From: Pseudomonas sp. SCB32
Lineage (GTDB): Bacteria > Pseudomonadota > Gammaproteobacteria > Pseudomonadales > Pseudomonadaceae
Length of the DNA: 64,000 bases
Direction: 5' to 3'
Assembly: GCF_009189165.1 (NCBI RefSeq)
Contig: NZ_CP045118.1
Span: 5,704,001-5,768,000 of the forward strand
Within the stretch, counting starts at the first letter, position 1; each line of letters starts with the position of its first letter. Positions 20,537-29,072 of the stretch are shown one piece after another. The notes beneath the pieces are model-generated. The model did not search any database. It saw nothing but the letters and a program-made list of their open reading frames with translations, and was not told the DNA's origin. The position numbers were made by a program, and so were the translations under genes.

Positions 20537-20547
20537 GTTGTTTGCTG

Positions 20548-20620
20548 GGCTCCCGCGTTCGCAGGGATGACGCAAAGCAACGCGAATCTCACCCCCGTCA
20601 CTCCCGCGAATGCGGGAGCC
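20548..20620. repeat. Imperfect inverted repeat, GGCTCCCGC family
   Basis: Arms of 25 bp at 20548-20572 and 20596-20620 pair with a few mismatches (GGCTCCCGCGTTCGC against its partner). The sequence resembles the dispersed 'cgtcattcccgcgaaagcgggaa' type of intergenic repeat found in many proteobacteria; identity of the family is inference. Confidence 0.65.
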
Positions 20621-20663
20621 TAAAAGACAGTTGCTCCTACGAAAGCGATGTCCTCCTTCACCT

Positions 20664-20685
20664 GTAGGAGCGGGCCATGCCCGCG
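20664..20685. repeat. Single REP element
   Basis: GTAGGAGCGGGCCATGCCCG followed by CG: a solitary REP with the GGGCATGCCC-type core, which folds on itself. No inverted partner lies nearby. It is about 120 bp beyond the hutD stop codon. Confidence 0.75.
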
Positions 20686-20803
20686 TTTCGCGCCCATGGG
20701 GCGCTCCAACAAGGGCGCGCGCGGAGCGGCGCCGGAATGGCAATGGGACGAGGTGAATCGGCGTGCAACCGCGAACGGTTGTACGCCCTACCCCGGACGT
20801 GGC

Positions 20804-21394
20804 TTAGCGGGGCAGCAGCTCGATCAGGCAGCAGGCGCCGCCGACCTCGGCCTGCAGCTCGTATGCCGCGAGCTGCGCATCGCCTTCGATGCGCAGGCAG
20901 TCATAGCGACCCAGTTGCGCCAGCGAGGCGCCTTCCTGGCGCAGCTCCAGCCCTTGCGCCGCGCTGAACAGCAGCACAGTGGCTGCGGAACTGAAGAAGC
21001 GCTGCGGCTGCTCCAGCGACAACCACTGCAGACGCGCGCGATAACGCAGCGGCGAATAGATCAGGTTGAAGTCGCGAATGGCACCGCCCAGCAGGCGGCA
21101 ATCCACCTCGCTGTCGCCCGAGAAGGCGAAGGCATCGAGCTGGTGCAGCGACCTGGACTGCTCGCCATCGACCGTCAGCTGCATCCCCTCACCTTCCAGC
21201 ACGGTGATGACCCGCTGGTAACCGGTGAACGCGGAGAAGCCGCCATCGGCGCCGACGTCGGCAATCGACAGGCGCCAGCCGAAACCGTCCAGCCCCGCCC
21301 CGGCATCGCGGGCAATCTCCAGCGTGCTGCCGGCACCATTCTTCCAAGGCATTCGCGGATACTCGGCGGCCTTGAAGTGTTGAATCTGCGTCAT
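20804..21394 (-). CDS. hutD: HutD family protein
   Basis: Small cupin-like protein (196 aa) always found with hut genes in pseudomonads. From literature I recall on P. fluorescens, HutD is not an enzyme of the pathway but limits the upper level of hut activity, perhaps by binding formylglutamate. HutD landmarks visible here: YPRMPWKNGAGSTLEIARD near the N-terminus, FGWRLSIADVGADGGFSAF, and RDFNLIYS. ATG at 21394 overlaps the hutC stop by four bases, so hutC-hutD form one operon. A longer frame to 21532 lies inside hutC and is rejected. Confidence 0.93.
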   Translation of the reverse strand: MTQIQHFKAAEYPRMPWKNGAGSTLEIARDAGAGLDGFGWRLSIADVGADGGFSAFTGYQRVITVLEGEGMQLTVDGEQSRSLHQLDAFAFSGDSEVDCRLLGGAIRDFNLIYSPLRYRARLQWLSLEQPQRFFSSAATVLLFSAAQGLELRQEGASLAQLGRYDCLRIEGDAQLAAYELQAEVGGACCLIELLPR

Positions 21395-22143
21395 GAACTG
21401 AAACGCCCCTCCAGTCGATGTCGCGAGCCCGGGTGGATCAGGCGCGCGGAAGTAACGGCCTGATTGCCAGACCAGGTGCGTCGGCGGATCAGCAGGCACG
21501 GCTCGTTGCGCTCGATCTGCAGCAGCCGGCATTCCTCCGCCTCGGCCAGTACCGCCTCGACCACGTGCTCGCCCTCGGTCAGCGGAGCAACGCGCGAAAG
21601 GTAGGCGTATGGCGTCAGGATGGTGAAATCCTGCTTGAGGTAATCGGGCGCCACCGCCGCATTCACGTAGCGGTCCTCCAACTGGACCGGCACTTCATTC
21701 TCGTAGTGCACGATCAGCGAATGGAACACCCGCTGACCATTGTGCAGGTCGAGCGCCAGCGCCCGCTCCGCACTGGGCAGCTCTTCGGCCAGGCGAATCA
21801 CCTTGCAGTGATGGCGGTGGCCACGGGCGGCGATTTCATCGGCAATATTGTTCACCGCGAACAGGGCGGAACGTCCCTTCGGCTCGGCGACGAAGGTCCC
21901 GACACCCTGCATGCGCAGCAGCAGTCCATCGGCGGTCAGCTCGCGCAAGGCGCGGTTGATGGTCATGCGGCTGAAACCCAGTTCCTCGACCAGCTCGCTC
22001 TCCGACGGGACACGGTGGTGCGCCGGCCAGGCTCCGCTCTGGATCTGCTGGATGATCATCTGCTTGACCTGGGCATAGAGCGGCGCAGGCGTATCGCTGA
22101 GCTGGGCCGCCAGCGACGAGGACCTCGACGGCGTTTTAATCAC
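21391..22143 (-). CDS. hutC: Histidine utilisation repressor, GntR/HutC family
   Basis: DNA-binding repressor (250 aa), released by urocanate. An N-terminal winged helix-turn-helix (~residues 20-85: PLYAQVKQMIIQQIQSG, RVPSESELVEELGFSRMTIN, RALRELTADGLL) is followed by a UTRA ligand-binding domain. The first possible ATG is at 22161 but has no ribosome-binding site. GTG at 22143 lies eight bases after a perfect AAGGAG, so I place the start there. It is divergent from hutF, and the shared 96-bp gap holds the operator TGTATATACA, so it probably represses itself. Confidence 0.93.
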   Translation of the reverse strand: MIKTPSRSSSLAAQLSDTPAPLYAQVKQMIIQQIQSGAWPAHHRVPSESELVEELGFSRMTINRALRELTADGLLLRMQGVGTFVAEPKGRSALFAVNNIADEIAARGHRHHCKVIRLAEELPSAERALALDLHNGQRVFHSLIVHYENEVPVQLEDRYVNAAVAPDYLKQDFTILTPYAYLSRVAPLTEGEHVVEAVLAEAEECRLLQIERNEPCLLIRRRTWSGNQAVTSARLIHPGSRHRLEGRFSS

Positions 22144-22172
22144 GGTGATTCTCCTTGTCATCCCGAAAGCAG

Positions 22173-22201
22173 TTTACGCTCGATGCAAACACATGTATAT
22201 G
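22173..22201 (+). promoter_or_regulatory. Possible sigma-70 promoter of hutF
   Basis: TTTACG (22173-22178) and TATATG (22196-22201) are spaced by 17 bases; the predicted start (~22208) lies within the HutC-type operator. Both hexamers deviate from consensus, so this is tentative. Confidence 0.4.
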
Positions 22202-22209
22202 TATATACA
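22200..22209. promoter_or_regulatory. HutC-type operator between hutC and hutF
   Basis: TGTATATACA, identical to the operators at 17270 and 17704, 30 bp before hutF and 57 bp upstream of the hutC start. Overlapping bases (ATGTATATGTATATACAA from 22193) give an extra half-site, perhaps allowing two registers of binding. Confidence 0.82.
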
Positions 22210-22239
22210 AATAAATATGAGTTACACAGGTAACAGATT

Positions 22240-23604
22240 ATGCCCGCTTTGATTGCACCCTGCGCGTTGCTGCCCGAGGGCTGGGCCTACGACGTGCGCC
22301 TGGAGGTCTCCGCTTCGGGCATCCTGGAGAAAATCTCCGTCGGTGGCTCCAGCGAAGGCGCCGAGCGCCTGCGCGGTCCAGTGCTGGCCGGCATGCCGAA
22401 CCTCCACTCGCACGCCTTCCAACGCGCCATGGCGGGCCTGGCGGAAGTCGCCGGCAACCCCAACGATAGCTTCTGGACATGGCGCGACCTGATGTATCGC
22501 CTGGTCGGCCGCCTGTCGCCCGAGCAGGTCGGCGTGATTGCCCGCCAACTCTACATCGAGATGCTCAAGGCCGGTTACACCGGCGTCGCCGAATTCCACT
22601 ACGTGCACCACGATGCCGACGGCAAGCCCTACGCCAACCCGGCGGAGCTCGCCCTGCGCGTCAGCCAGGCGGCGGCGGATGCCGGCATCGGCCTGACCCT
22701 GCTGCCGGTGCTCTACTCCCACGCCGGCTTCGGTGGCCAGGCGCCGAGCGAAGGCCAGCGCCGCTTCATCAACAGCACCGAAGGCTACCTGAAGCTGATC
22801 GACGGCCTGCGCTCGCACCTGGCGACCCAGCCGCAGCAAAGCGTCGGCCTGTGCTTCCACTCCCTGCGCGCGGTTACTCCGCAGCAGATCGCCGAGGTGC
22901 TCGGCGCCGACTCCACCGGCTGCCCGGTGCACATCCACATCGCCGAGCAGCAGAAGGAAGTCGACGACTGCCTGGCCTGGAGCGGTCGCCGTCCGTTGCA
23001 GTGGCTGTACGAGAACGTCGATGTGAACGAGCGCTGGTGCCTGGTCCACGCTACCCATGCCGAGGCCGACGAAGTGACTTCGATGGCCCGTAGTGGCGCC
23101 GTGGCTGGCCTGTGCCTGACCACCGAGGCAAACCTGGGCGACGGCATTTTCCCGGCAGTGGACTACCTCGCCCAGGGTGGCCGCTACGGCATCGGTTCGG
23201 ACAGCCACGTGTCCCTGAGCGTGGTCGAGGAGCTGCGCTGGCTGGAATACGGCCAGCGCCTGCGCGACCAGCGCCGCAACCGCCTCTACGGCGCCAACCA
23301 GCCGATGGTCGGCCGCACCCTGTTCGACGGTGCCCTGGCCGGCGGCGCCCAGGCCCTCGGCCAGCCCACCGGCGCACTGACCGTCGGCAAGCGCGCCGAC
23401 CTGCTGGTGCTCGATGGCGGCGACCCGTACCTGCAGACTGCCAGTGGCGACGCGATCCTCAACCGCTGGCTGTTCGCCGGCGGCGACCGCCAGGTGCGCG
23501 ACGTGATGGTCGCCGGCCAGTGGCGTGTGCGCGATGGCAGGCACGCGCTTGAAGAACAGAGCGCCCGTGAATTCACCGATGTGCTGCACGAGTTGCTGAA
23601 CTGA
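22240..23604 (+). CDS. hutF: Formimidoylglutamate deiminase
   Basis: Amidohydrolase (454 aa) converting N-formimino-L-glutamate to N-formyl-L-glutamate and ammonia; it diverts the pathway to the five-step route completed by HutG. GMPNLHSHAFQRAMAGL (~residues 49-65) is the HxH metal motif with family-specific context. HIHIAEQQKEVDDC, LVHATHAEADEV and GIGSDSHVSLSVVEEL carry the remaining metal and catalytic residues. It is single-gene and divergent from hutC-hutD. The start has only a weak ribosome-binding site. A terminator follows 26 bp after the stop. Confidence 0.96.
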   Translation: MPALIAPCALLPEGWAYDVRLEVSASGILEKISVGGSSEGAERLRGPVLAGMPNLHSHAFQRAMAGLAEVAGNPNDSFWTWRDLMYRLVGRLSPEQVGVIARQLYIEMLKAGYTGVAEFHYVHHDADGKPYANPAELALRVSQAAADAGIGLTLLPVLYSHAGFGGQAPSEGQRRFINSTEGYLKLIDGLRSHLATQPQQSVGLCFHSLRAVTPQQIAEVLGADSTGCPVHIHIAEQQKEVDDCLAWSGRRPLQWLYENVDVNERWCLVHATHAEADEVTSMARSGAVAGLCLTTEANLGDGIFPAVDYLAQGGRYGIGSDSHVSLSVVEELRWLEYGQRLRDQRRNRLYGANQPMVGRTLFDGALAGGAQALGQPTGALTVGKRADLLVLDGGDPYLQTASGDAILNRWLFAGGDRQVRDVMVAGQWRVRDGRHALEEQSAREFTDVLHELLN

Positions 23605-23629
23605 CGGAAGCCCAGCTCCTGCGAAAAAC

Positions 23630-23653
23630 AAAACGCCCTTCGGGGCGTTTTTT
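23630..23653 (+). terminator. Rho-independent terminator of hutF
   Basis: AACGCCC-TTCG-GGGCGTT stem with a stable UUCG-type loop, followed by four further T; 26 bp after the hutF stop. Confidence 0.93.
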
Positions 23654-23693
23654 CGTCAGTGCCGTACGTTCTCACGCCGGCCTTGCCGACGGA

Positions 23694-23793
23694 TCGCGGA
23701 CAAAGTCCGCTCCTACGCGGGCGCTATAGTCCGTGTTTACCTGTGGTAGTAATTTCATTCGCTATGGATTTCGCGGACAAGGTCCGCTCCTAC
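23694..23793. repeat. Two directly repeated REP elements
   Basis: TCGCGGACAAAGTCCGCTCC (followed by TAC, 23694-23716) and a near-identical copy at 23771-23793 in the same orientation, 77 bp apart. A third related copy in the same orientation is at 24185-24207. They lie in the 707-bp gene-free stretch after hutF. Confidence 0.8.
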
Positions 23794-23880
23794 GGGAACA
23801 GGACGCTCTGCCATTGCTCTTGAAGACTTCCAGCGAAACATCCACACGCACCGGAGCGCCCCTTCAGGAGGCCGAGTGGA

Positions 23881-24105
23881 ATCGGAGTTTCAGGGGTTGA
23901 GCGGCATGGATGCCGCGAGAGCGTCGTCGGGCCATGGATGGCCCGTCGACGCGTGCCCCTGAAACTCCGATGGAGCGAGGGCATTTTTCGCCTAAGCGAA
24001 AAACCGGATGCAGGGGCAAGACCTTTGGTTACTTTCTGTGGGGCGGCCATCCGCAGTTTGAGAAAGTGACTCGCCCGAGGGGGCGAAACGAAATATCTCA
24101 GAACA
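23881..24105. repeat. Composite palindromic intergenic element with cloverleaf-like folding
   Basis: A 16-bp perfect inverted repeat (ATCGGAGTTTCAGGGG, 23881-23896, with 23956-23971) encloses two more. One is GCGGCAT/ATGCCGC at 23901-23916; the other is a 15-bp stem with one mismatch at 23921-23952. Next come the perfect hairpin TTTTTCGC/GCGAAAAA (23984-24003) and a TTACTTTCT/AGAAAGTGA pair (24029-24069). Open frames here give arginine- and proline-rich conceptual peptides, which I regard as non-coding. The motif resembles dispersed elements I recall in Pseudomonas intergenic regions. Confidence 0.65.
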
Positions 24106-24184
24106 TGCCAATGCGGCGCAGAAACGCAGAACAAGACGGCGGATAACGCCTTAGGCGTTATTCGCCCTACGAAGAGCAAGGGCA

Positions 24185-24207
24185 TCGCGGAGAAGCTCCG
24201 CTCCTAC
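24185..24207. repeat. Single REP element
   Basis: TCGCGGAGAAGCTCCGCTCC followed by TAC, same orientation as the copies at 23694 and 23771. It is preceded by an imperfect TAACGCCTTAGGCGTTA palindrome at 24144-24160. Confidence 0.75.
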
Positions 24208-24231
24208 GGGAGCACTACCCCAGCGCCACCT

Positions 24232-24263
24232 AATAAAAAACGCCCCGAGGGGCGTTTTTTATT
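24232..24263 (-). terminator. Bidirectional Rho-independent terminator
   Basis: AATAAAAAACGCCCC (24232-24246) pairs perfectly with its complement at 24249-24263. The T-tract on both strands makes it work either way; it is best placed to end the lipoprotein gene at 24312. Confidence 0.9.
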
Positions 24264-24311
24264 GGCGCGCGAAACACGGTCGCATCGAACCCGGCGCCCG
24301 CTCCTGCCGGC

Positions 24312-24566
24312 TTACTTCAGACCCTGGGCGGAGAACAGCAGCACCTTGTCGCCAGCATACTGGATGCTGATGAAGGTCTTTTCATCACCCCAGGTGCAGC
24401 TGGAAACGCCCAGCGCGCCGGAGCACTCGGTCGGCTTGCCGAGCAGGCTCTCGACCTCGGTCTTGGTCATGCCGGTTTTGATCTTGGAATAGTTCTCCTG
24501 GTTGATCTTGCTGCAGGCAGCCAGGACGACACAGAACGCGACGAGCGCAAGGCGGCGGAAGGACAT
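24312..24566 (-). CDS. Small lipoprotein, BamE/SmpA-like fold
   Basis: An 84-aa protein with a lipoprotein signal (MSFRRLALVAFCVVLAAC, lipobox VLAAC at residue 18), then SKINQENYSKIKTGMTKTEVESLLGKPTECSG. The pattern YxKIxxGMTxxEVxxLLGxP is the SmpA/OmlA-like (BamE fold) motif, but the protein is shorter than BamE and more like the DUF3862-type lipoproteins. ATG at 24566 has GGAG seven bases upstream, whereas the in-frame ATG at 24578 has none. It is probably monocistronic, with a strong terminator behind it. Function is unknown. Confidence 0.82.
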   Translation of the reverse strand: MSFRRLALVAFCVVLAACSKINQENYSKIKTGMTKTEVESLLGKPTECSGALGVSSCTWGDEKTFISIQYAGDKVLLFSAQGLK

Positions 24567-24639
24567 CGACAACTCCATTGTTTAGGGGGCATGCCAACAA
24601 GCTTGGCACAGGGCGACCGGATCGGCCGCCGTGTTGGAG

Positions 24640-25245
24640 TCAGAAACGCGAGCCGGGTTCCGTGAGGAATTGCGTTTCCTCGGCAGTAGATGGACGCCCG
24701 AGGATGGCATTGCGATGGGGGAAGCGGCCAAAGCGGGCGATCACCGCCTGGTGCTTGCGCGCATAGGCGAGATACCCGGCGAACAGGACCTTCTCACTGT
24801 CGCTGGATTCGGCCTGAAGCGCCTCATACAGCCGCACCGCCTGGTCCTGGCTGGCCAGGTCCTCGGCGTGCTCCAGCACGATGTAGACGAATACGCGCTC
24901 GACGCGCGGCAGCTTGCGATCGAACCCGGCTTCCAGCCCCTGGCGCACCAGGCGTTGGGCACGGGCGTCGCCGGCGAAGGCGCGCGGGCTGTCGCGGAAG
25001 ATCATGCGCGGCAGCTGGTCGAGCAACAGGATCAGCGCCAGCCAACCCTGCGGCTCATCGACCCAATCCTGCAGGCCGCCGTCCAGGGCCTGGCGTACCA
25101 GGCCGCCGAAACGGTTCTCAGAGTCCACGTCCTGGCAGGCACTTTTGCCGAACCACAGCGCACTGCGCTGCGCCGACACCTCGACGGCGTCCAGCGCGCT
25201 GCCGAACCACCAGTCCAGCAACGGCTGCCAGGGCGTAGCGGCCAT
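24640..25245 (-). CDS. DUF924 family protein
   Basis: Cytoplasmic alpha-helical protein (201 aa) of the DUF924 family. Signatures are WWFG near the N-terminus, ALWFGKS, LALILLLDQLPRMIFRDSPRAFAGDARA (~residues 68-95, the family's most conserved stretch), VFVYIVLEHAEDLASQD and GRFPHRNAILGR. The fold is TPR-like in solved members. No biochemical function is known to me. Its ATG overlaps the fbp stop by one base (TGATG), so it is co-translated with fructose-1,6-bisphosphatase. Confidence 0.9.
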   Translation of the reverse strand: MAATPWQPLLDWWFGSALDAVEVSAQRSALWFGKSACQDVDSENRFGGLVRQALDGGLQDWVDEPQGWLALILLLDQLPRMIFRDSPRAFAGDARAQRLVRQGLEAGFDRKLPRVERVFVYIVLEHAEDLASQDQAVRLYEALQAESSDSEKVLFAGYLAYARKHQAVIARFGRFPHRNAILGRPSTAEETQFLTEPGSRF

Positions 25246-26258
25246 CAGCCTTCCTTGTGGTAGGCGGTGGCGCGTTCGACTTCTTCCTTGGAGCCCAGGA
25301 ACACCGCGACGCGCTGGTGCAGGTTCTCCGGCTGGATATCGAGGATGCGCTGGTGGCCGTTGGTCGCGGCGCCGCCGGCCTGCTCGATGATGAAGGACAT
25401 CGGGTTGGCTTCGTACATCAGGCGCAGCTTGCCCGGCTTCTCCGGCTCACGGGAGTCGCGCGGGTACATGAACACGCCGCCGCGGGTCAGGATGCGGTGC
25501 ACGTCGGCCACCATGGAGGCGATCCAGCGCATGTTGTAGTTCTTGCCGAGCGGGCCTTCATTGCCAGCCAGCAGTTCGCTGACGTAGCGCTTCACCGGGG
25601 CTTCCCAGTGGCGCTCGTTGGACATGTTGATGGCGAACTCGGCGGTGCTGGTCGGAACGGTGATGTTCTCGTGGGTCAGTACGAAGCTGCCCAGCTCGCG
25701 GTCCAGGGTGAAGCCCTTCACGCCATTGCCCAGGGTCAGGATCAGCATGGTCTGCGGGCCATAGATGGCGTAGCCGGCGGCGACCTGGGTGGTGCCCGGC
25801 TGGAGGAAGGCTTCCTCACGCAGGCTGTCGTTCTGGCTCAAGTACTCGGTGGGGCAGCGCAGCACGGAGAAGATGGTGCCGACCGAGACGTTGACGTCGA
25901 TGTTGGAGGAGCCGTCCAGCGGATCGAAGACCAGCAGGTAGGCGCCCTTCGGGTACTTGCCGGGGATCTGGTAGGGATGGTCCATTTCCTCGGAGGCCAT
26001 GCCGGCCAGGTTACCGGCCCACTCGTTGGCTTCCAGGAGGATCTCGTTGGAGATCACGTCCAGCTTCTTCTGCACCTCACCCTGCACGTTCTCGGTGCCC
26101 ATGCTGCCCAGCACGCCGCCGAGGGCGCCCTTGGACACGGCATGGCTGATTTCCTTACAGGCGCGCGCCACCACCTCGACGAGGAAGCGCAGGTCGGCCG
26201 GGGTGTTGTGACTGCGGGTCTGCTCGATCAGATAGCGGCTCAGGGTAACGCGGGACAT
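25245..26258 (-). CDS. fbp: Fructose-1,6-bisphosphatase class I
   Basis: Gluconeogenic phosphatase (337 aa) giving fructose-6-phosphate. [21 protein letters not shown] (~residues 108-128) is the metal-binding DPxDGSS signature. [14 protein letters not shown] and [20 protein letters not shown] are family regions, the latter containing the substrate-binding lysine/arginine segment. GGAG precedes the ATG at 26258. It is co-translated with a DUF924 gene. In Pseudomonas, which lacks phosphofructokinase, this enzyme is needed for hexose synthesis from organic and amino acids. Confidence 0.97.
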   Translation of the reverse strand: MSRVTLSRYLIEQTRSHNTPADLRFLVEVVARACKEISHAVSKGALGGVLGSMGTENVQGEVQKKLDVISNEILLEANEWAGNLAGMASEEMDHPYQIPGKYPKGAYLLVFDPLDGSSNIDVNVSVGTIFSVLRCPTEYLSQNDSLREEAFLQPGTTQVAAGYAIYGPQTMLILTLGNGVKGFTLDRELGSFVLTHENITVPTSTAEFAINMSNERHWEAPVKRYVSELLAGNEGPLGKNYNMRWIASMVADVHRILTRGGVFMYPRDSREPEKPGKLRLMYEANPMSFIIEQAGGAATNGHQRILDIQPENLHQRVAVFLGSKEEVERATAYHKEG

Positions 26259-26401
26259 GAAAGGCTCCGGGGAGAAGGGGAAAAATCAGGGCGCATTCTA
26301 GCGTGGAATCGGGCGCGTTGCCTCCTGCACGGTGGTCGCGCCGATTGCTTGGAACCCACCAGCCACGGGCAGTTCCCCGGACCAAAGCGCCGCTGCGGCC
26401 T

Positions 26402-26932
26402 TCAGCCGCGTCCCAGCTCGCCGTTGAGCGAGGCCTGGACGATCTCGACCCAGTAGCCATCGGGGTCGGCGATGAACGCGACGTTCTTCATGCCACGCGC
26501 AAGTGGCTTGACGAACGGCACGCCCAGCGCCTCGAAGCGCTCACAGGCGGCCTGGATATCCGGCACCGAAAAGCAGATGTGGCCGAAGCCGCGGGGCTCG
26601 CCATTGCCGTTGTGGTACTGGCTGTCGTCGGATTCGGTGCCCCAGTTGTGGGTCAGCTCCAGCACCGACTCACGGCCGAAGGTGTAGCGCTGGCGCTCGC
26701 CGGGGTCGTCCGGAACCGCCTGACCTTGGGTGTGGGCGAGGAAGTACAGGGAGAAGCGGCCTTCCTCGAAGTCCAGCCGACGCAACAGGCGCATGCCCAG
26801 CACGCGGGTATAGAAGTCCAGCGACGGCGCAGGATTCTTCACCCGCAACATGGTGTGGTTGAACACGTAGTCCTGGGTGACGGCTTCGGGTTCGGCGCAG
26901 ACGCCCGGCTGCAGTTCGGTGGTGAAGGTCAT
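26402..26932 (-). CDS. gloA: Lactoylglutathione lyase (glyoxalase I), long zinc-type
   Basis: Detoxifies methylglyoxal by isomerising its glutathione hemithioacetal (176 aa). The VOC fold begins with FNHTMLRVKNPAPSLDFYTRVLGM (histidine metal ligand); ELTHNWGTE carries a glutamate ligand, GFGHICFSVPD a histidine and DGYWVEIVQ the final glutamate. The extra N-terminal segment and the NGNGEPRG insertion are typical of the zinc-dependent eukaryotic-like class (P. aeruginosa GloA3), not the shorter nickel class. GAGG lies upstream of the ATG at 26932. Confidence 0.94.
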   Translation of the reverse strand: MTFTTELQPGVCAEPEAVTQDYVFNHTMLRVKNPAPSLDFYTRVLGMRLLRRLDFEEGRFSLYFLAHTQGQAVPDDPGERQRYTFGRESVLELTHNWGTESDDSQYHNGNGEPRGFGHICFSVPDIQAACERFEALGVPFVKPLARGMKNVAFIADPDGYWVEIVQASLNGELGRG

Positions 26933-27020
26933 GGCGGATCCTCGAAAAACGGACCGGCAGTGTAGTGGCGCGCGGGAATGGCGGGGTAACAGCGGGGTAT
27001 TACGGCGGCAGGTACGGAGA

Positions 27021-27040
27021 AGCCCGGCGCACGCCGGGCT
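27021..27040 (-). terminator. Probable terminator after estA
   Basis: AGCCCGGCG (27021-27029) pairs with CGCCGGGCT (27032-27040), 20 bases past the estA stop; the downstream minus-strand sequence is only weakly T-rich. Confidence 0.6.
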
Positions 27041-27059
27041 CCCCTTCCCTCTCAGGCGA

Positions 27060-28967
27060 TCAGAAGTCCAGGCTCAACGCCAGGTTTACCCCTTGCTGCA
27101 GGTCGTCGCTGCTGTGGTGCGCGCTATAGCCGCCGCGCAGGGACAGCTCCGGCGTCAACTTCTGCGAGAAGCCCAGCGACAGGCGCTCCATGTGGCTCTG
27201 CGGGGTGTAGCCCTGCAAGGTGAAGCCGTTGGCCGGCAGGCTGGTGAAGTTCATCCCGATGTTCTGGGTGTCGTCGGCGTACTCACGCTCCACCGCCACC
27301 TCGCCGAACAGCTGGGTCTCGGCGGACAGGTCGAGCTTGCCCTGCAAGCCAGCGCCGAGGCGACGGGAGTAGCGATCCTGCTCGTCGAAGGCCAGCGACG
27401 TGGAGTGGCCGCCATTTTCGTCGTAGCTGTCCACCTTCACCCGCGCCCAGTCGGCGCTGACGAAGGGCGACAGGTGCCAGTTCTCGCCACCCTGGGCGAT
27501 GTCGTAGCCGAGGCGGCCGCTCAAGGCCAGCAGGCTACCCTTGGTGTCGCCCTTTTCCTCAAGGGTGCGGTCGACGAGGGTGAACTTGCGGTTGGCCTCG
27601 TCGTAGTCGAGGTAGCCGCCGGTCACCGCGGCATCGGCCCACCAGCGGTTCTGCTGGAACTGCGCGAAGAGGCTGCCCAGGTAGCTGTTGAGCTTGTAGT
27701 CGGAGTCTTCGGCGCCGGCCTCCAGCTTCTGCCGGTAGAAGCCGGCAGCAGCGCCGACACGCCAGGCGTCGTCGAGGCGGTAGCTGCCGCCCAGGGTCAG
27801 GTTGTAGCCGAAGCCATCGCCGCTGGCGGCACTGTCCTGGTCGTCGTAGTCCAGGTGCTGGCCGCCGCCGCTGATGAAGCCACGCCACTGGCCCGTGCCC
27901 TGCCAGTTTCCCCAGTCCGCCAGCCATTGGCTGTGCAGCGTGTCCTGGAAGCCGTTATAGGTACCCAGCGCCATCTCCGGCAGCAAGGTCGCTTCCCACG
28001 GCGCGGCAAGCACCGAATAGGCGTAGTCGGCGATCAGGCGCTGGCCGGCGATGGTCGGGTGCACGCCATCGTTGAAGATCAGCTTGGTCGGGTCGGGGGT
28101 TGCGCTGTGGCGACCGTAGAGCGGGTTTTCCGGGCAGTTGTTGCCGCTGAAGCAGGTACCCACCAGGTTGGTGCCGGTGGCCAGGCCGTAGGCGCCCGGG
28201 TCGGCGAGGACCTCCTTGAGCAACCCCGGGATGTTCAGCGGGATGACGTTGGCGTTGGACGCGGCCAGCTGGTTGACCAGCTCCTCGTTGAAGATGCCCG
28301 ACAGCTGGGTGCCGAAGGACTGCAACGGGGTACCGTTGGTGGCCGGGGCCAGGCCGAGGTCGGGCAGCAGCCAGACCATGATGTAGCGCGCGCCGGCGTT
28401 ATGCAGCGCGTCCACGCTGTCCACCAGGCGCCCCGCCGCCGCGCGCGCGGTCGGATCGTTGGTGATGCGCAGCTGGAGGAAATCGTTGCCGCCACCGGTG
28501 AGGTAGTAGAGCGCGTTCGGATCCGCCATGCGCCCCACCAGGTAGCCATCGCGGGTCCGGGTGTCGCCCCCGGCGCTGACCACCGAGCCCCCCGGCGCGG
28601 TGATCGAGTCGTAGATCTGGTCGGTACGGTAGCCGCCCACCGCCCAGTCGTTGCCGTCCTGGGTGCCGGCGACCAGCGAGGTCGATGGGTTGAGGTCGGC
28701 GGCGGCAATGCCCAGCTTGCCGCCAAGGATCATTGGCGCGGTCGGACCGAAGGCTTCGCCGTGACCGTCCAGATAGGTCGGGCCGGTGCGGTTGGTGAAG
28801 CGCGTAGCGCCGCCGGCCGGACCACCAGCGTCGGGGAACTGGCCCGAATCGCTGAGGCTGTCGCCGAACACCACCATGGTCGAATAAGGGGAAGGGGCTG
28901 CCGAGGCCTGCGAGGCAATCGCCAATACGCAGGCCGCCGCCAACGGGGTGAGCGCCTGTCTGATCAT
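27060..28967 (-). CDS. estA: Esterase EstA, GDSL autotransporter
   Basis: Outer-membrane-anchored GDSL esterase (635 aa), linked in P. aeruginosa to rhamnolipid production and motility. A signal peptide (residues 1-24) precedes the catalytic passenger: FGDSLSDSG with the nucleophile serine at about 37, TGGGNDFL as block III, and DGVHPTIAGQ with the catalytic Asp and His. From about residue 335 comes a type V autotransporter beta-barrel ending in the expected alternating strand LALSLDF with terminal phenylalanine. AGGA-like sequences precede the ATG at 28967. Confidence 0.96.
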   Translation of the reverse strand: MIRQALTPLAAACVLAIASQASAAPSPYSTMVVFGDSLSDSGQFPDAGGPAGGATRFTNRTGPTYLDGHGEAFGPTAPMILGGKLGIAAADLNPSTSLVAGTQDGNDWAVGGYRTDQIYDSITAPGGSVVSAGGDTRTRDGYLVGRMADPNALYYLTGGGNDFLQLRITNDPTARAAAGRLVDSVDALHNAGARYIMVWLLPDLGLAPATNGTPLQSFGTQLSGIFNEELVNQLAASNANVIPLNIPGLLKEVLADPGAYGLATGTNLVGTCFSGNNCPENPLYGRHSATPDPTKLIFNDGVHPTIAGQRLIADYAYSVLAAPWEATLLPEMALGTYNGFQDTLHSQWLADWGNWQGTGQWRGFISGGGQHLDYDDQDSAASGDGFGYNLTLGGSYRLDDAWRVGAAAGFYRQKLEAGAEDSDYKLNSYLGSLFAQFQQNRWWADAAVTGGYLDYDEANRKFTLVDRTLEEKGDTKGSLLALSGRLGYDIAQGGENWHLSPFVSADWARVKVDSYDENGGHSTSLAFDEQDRYSRRLGAGLQGKLDLSAETQLFGEVAVEREYADDTQNIGMNFTSLPANGFTLQGYTPQSHMERLSLGFSQKLTPELSLRGGYSAHHSSDDLQQGVNLALSLDF

Positions 28968-29072
28968 CCTGCTACTCCGTGCTTGTTTTTATTGGGCGGA
29001 CAGAACGCCCTCACATTAGCAGAGTTTCCCCAGGCAGCGCCTCTATCTCGCGGCTATCTCCGTGAACCTTGC

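Noticed and set aside
23790..24185. 131-codon leftward frame and 78-codon rightward frame in the gap after hutF
   Set aside because: They overlap each other and the nested inverted repeats, with basic, proline-rich translations of the kind often mis-annotated from Pseudomonas intergenic repeats. Treated as non-coding.
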